Shown here one piece after another: positions 28,857 through 29,889 of a stretch of 29,889 nt of DNA. Made by a program: the position numbers and the translations under genes. Within the stretch, counting starts at the first letter, position 1. Each line of letters begins with the position of its first letter. The stretch is from contig QZLH01000046.1 in NCBI GenBank assembly GCA_003833135.1, positions 91,548-121,436 of the forward strand, written 5' to 3'. A model generated the notes under the pieces. That model saw only the letters and a program-made list of their open reading frames with translations. It had not been told where the DNA came from and ran no database searches. The stretch comes from Oehlia diaphana (taxonomy: Eukaryota; Glomeromycota; Glomeromycetes; Glomerales; Glomeraceae).

Positions 28857-29889
28857 TCAAGGATAAATTTTACCAAGTTTTTTAATACAAATACCGTAAG
28901 GTCTAATATCATCACTTTGTGGACTAATCCAATATTCGCCAATACTAGTGTTAATTTTATTTAAAGTTTGAGGATTTACTCTATTTTGAAATACCAGACA
29001 ATAAACTTCGTTATTATGAATAAATTTATTAGCAAATAAAGCCGCAACATTGATATCAGGAGTAGAATAAATTCCATATCCAAATTTAAATCTTTTTCCC
29101 TTTGTAATATCAAAACCAGTTTCAGCAATTGATCTTGCATTAAATTTATCTGTTCCATGATAAGAAACAGGCCATTCGTTTGGGTCTGATTCATAACGCC
29201 AAGATCCTTTTTTAGCTGCTTTACCTAGCCAAGCATTATCTCCATATTTATTTAATACTTTAACGGCAATTCGTTTCCAACCGCACGGTCTGCGATATTC
29301 GTACGATCCTCTCATAAATTTTATATCATCAACAATATTCGTAAAATCACAATCATACATTGGATCAAGGAAATCTGAATCAATAAAATTAATAACTTCA
29401 CTATTTTGGCCAATCAAATTAATCATTGCATTATTATTTAAAATATTATAATCTAATAATGTTAGATTATCTTTTAATAAAATTCCCGAATAAATCAATC
29501 GTTGTTGATTTGATGGAATTCTAGTTTTACTTTCAATATGAAATTTTATGACAGAAATTTTTGCGATAATTGGAACATTTTTAATTGGAATTATTTGTCC
29601 ATTTAACGTGCAAATTCTAATAACTATCATAGTCGGTTTTTGAGAAATTTGATTAGAATTTTGCTGAATTTGTTGAGAAATTTGTGACTGTTGTGAATGC
29701 TGCGATTGAATTTGTTGAGAAAATTGCGATTGTTGCGATTGAATTTGTTGAGGAAATTGCGATTGTTGCGATTGAATTTGTTGAGGAAATTGCGATTGTT
29801 GCGATTGAATTTGTTGAGGAAGTTGCGATTGTTGCGATTGAATTTGTTGAGGAAGTTGCGATTGTTGTTGCGATTGAATTTGTTGAGGA
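28857..29889 (-). CDS. Gln-rich repeat, ubiquitin-like domain and PARP-like ADP-ribosyltransferase fusion (5' partial)
   Basis: The frame is open from the right edge to TGA at 28859-28857. Numbers below count from the in-frame Met at 29630. Upstream of it about 86 residues are Gln/Ser rich, with an 11-residue repeat QQIQSQQSQFP. Residues 1-74 are a ubiquitin-like fold (QQRLIYSG, then DNLTLLDYNI, then INLIG) without a terminal Gly-Gly, so it should not be cleaved or conjugated. Residues 111-160 contain RRPCGWKRIAVKVLNKYGD and EWPVSYHGT. The C-terminus carries the three motifs of a PARP-type ADP-ribosyltransferase: H158 in YHGT, Y188 in FGYGIYSTP, and E232 in GEYW followed by DIRPYGICIKK. The His-Tyr-Glu set implies NAD binding and possible mono- or poly-ADP-ribose transfer, but activity is inferred. 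The real start lies outside the window. No intron is needed in the visible part. Confidence 0.8.
   Translation of the reverse strand, partial: PQQIQSQQQSQLPQQIQSQQSQLPQQIQSQQSQFPQQIQSQQSQFPQQIQSQQSQFSQQIQSQHSQQSQISQQIQQNSNQISQKPTMIVIRICTLNGQIIPIKNVPIIAKISVIKFHIESKTRIPSNQQRLIYSGILLKDNLTLLDYNILNNNAMINLIGQNSEVINFIDSDFLDPMYDCDFTNIVDDIKFMRGSYEYRRPCGWKRIAVKVLNKYGDNAWLGKAAKKGSWRYESDPNEWPVSYHGTDKFNARSIAETGFDITKGKRFKFGYGIYSTPDINVAALFANKFIHNNEVYCLVFQNRVNPQTLNKINTSIGEYWISPQSDDIRPYGICIKKLGKIYP
29698..29889. repeat. 33-bp coding minisatellite (11-residue Gln-rich repeat)
   Basis: The plus-strand unit begins AATTGCGATTGTTGCGATTG and is 33 bases long. About five and a half copies run to the window edge, and the last visible unit has an extra TTG (36 bases). 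All length changes are multiples of three, so the minus-strand frame stays open, as expected of translated sequence. A more degenerate copy lies at about 29660-29700. Confidence 0.9.

Overview
The window is AT-rich eukaryotic DNA (about three quarters A+T by eye) with long homopolymer tracts, short GT-AG introns and many decayed genes and transposon remnants. The gene families point to an arbuscular mycorrhizal fungus of the Glomeromycotina, most likely a Rhizophagus-type genome. The clues are F-box/leucine-rich proteins encoded in single exons, the relic of a kinase with an N-terminal CxxC zinc ribbon and an HGDIHNGNIL catalytic loop, and a protein that joins a ubiquitin-like domain to an ADP-ribosyltransferase-like domain. 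The species call is inference from families I recognise, not from a search.

Layout: 1-217 is the 3' tail of a retrotransposed sequence (AATAAA plus 15 A). It abuts a broken protein kinase pseudogene on the minus strand (225-1545). From about 1.5 to 6.1 kb there are no intact genes, but there are foldback elements: an inverted-repeat element at 3864-4270, a 667-bp element at 5368-6034 with about 45-bp terminal inverted repeats, and an 84-bp near-perfect palindrome at 6044-6127. Three intact paralogous F-box genes lie on the plus strand (6570-8081, 11235-12725, 17787-19202). Between the second and third lie a decayed, intron-dense minus-strand gene (14446-15887) and a fragment of a pogo/Tigger-type transposase DNA-binding domain (16896-17052). 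After the third are a LINE reverse transcriptase fragment on the minus strand (19552-19980) and a retro-inserted segment with poly(A) and a 14-bp target-site duplication (20528-21236). From 21.8 to 28.3 kb there are four decayed multi-exon or low-complexity genes on both strands.

The right edge holds the most interesting gene (28857-29889, minus, open past the edge). It has a Gln-rich 11-residue tandem repeat, then a ubiquitin-like domain, then a PARP-like ADP-ribosyltransferase domain with a visible His-Tyr-Glu triad. A loose theme is ubiquitin biology: F-box proteins are substrate receptors of SCF ubiquitin ligases, and the right-hand gene couples a ubiquitin fold to ADP-ribosylation chemistry. 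I see no evidence that these genes are co-regulated. The three F-box genes look like an expanding family: genes 1 and 2 share a promoter box and a T-tract/A-tract leader directly before the start codon, and gene 1 carries a fresh 60-bp in-frame duplication. No tRNA, rRNA or CRISPR was seen.
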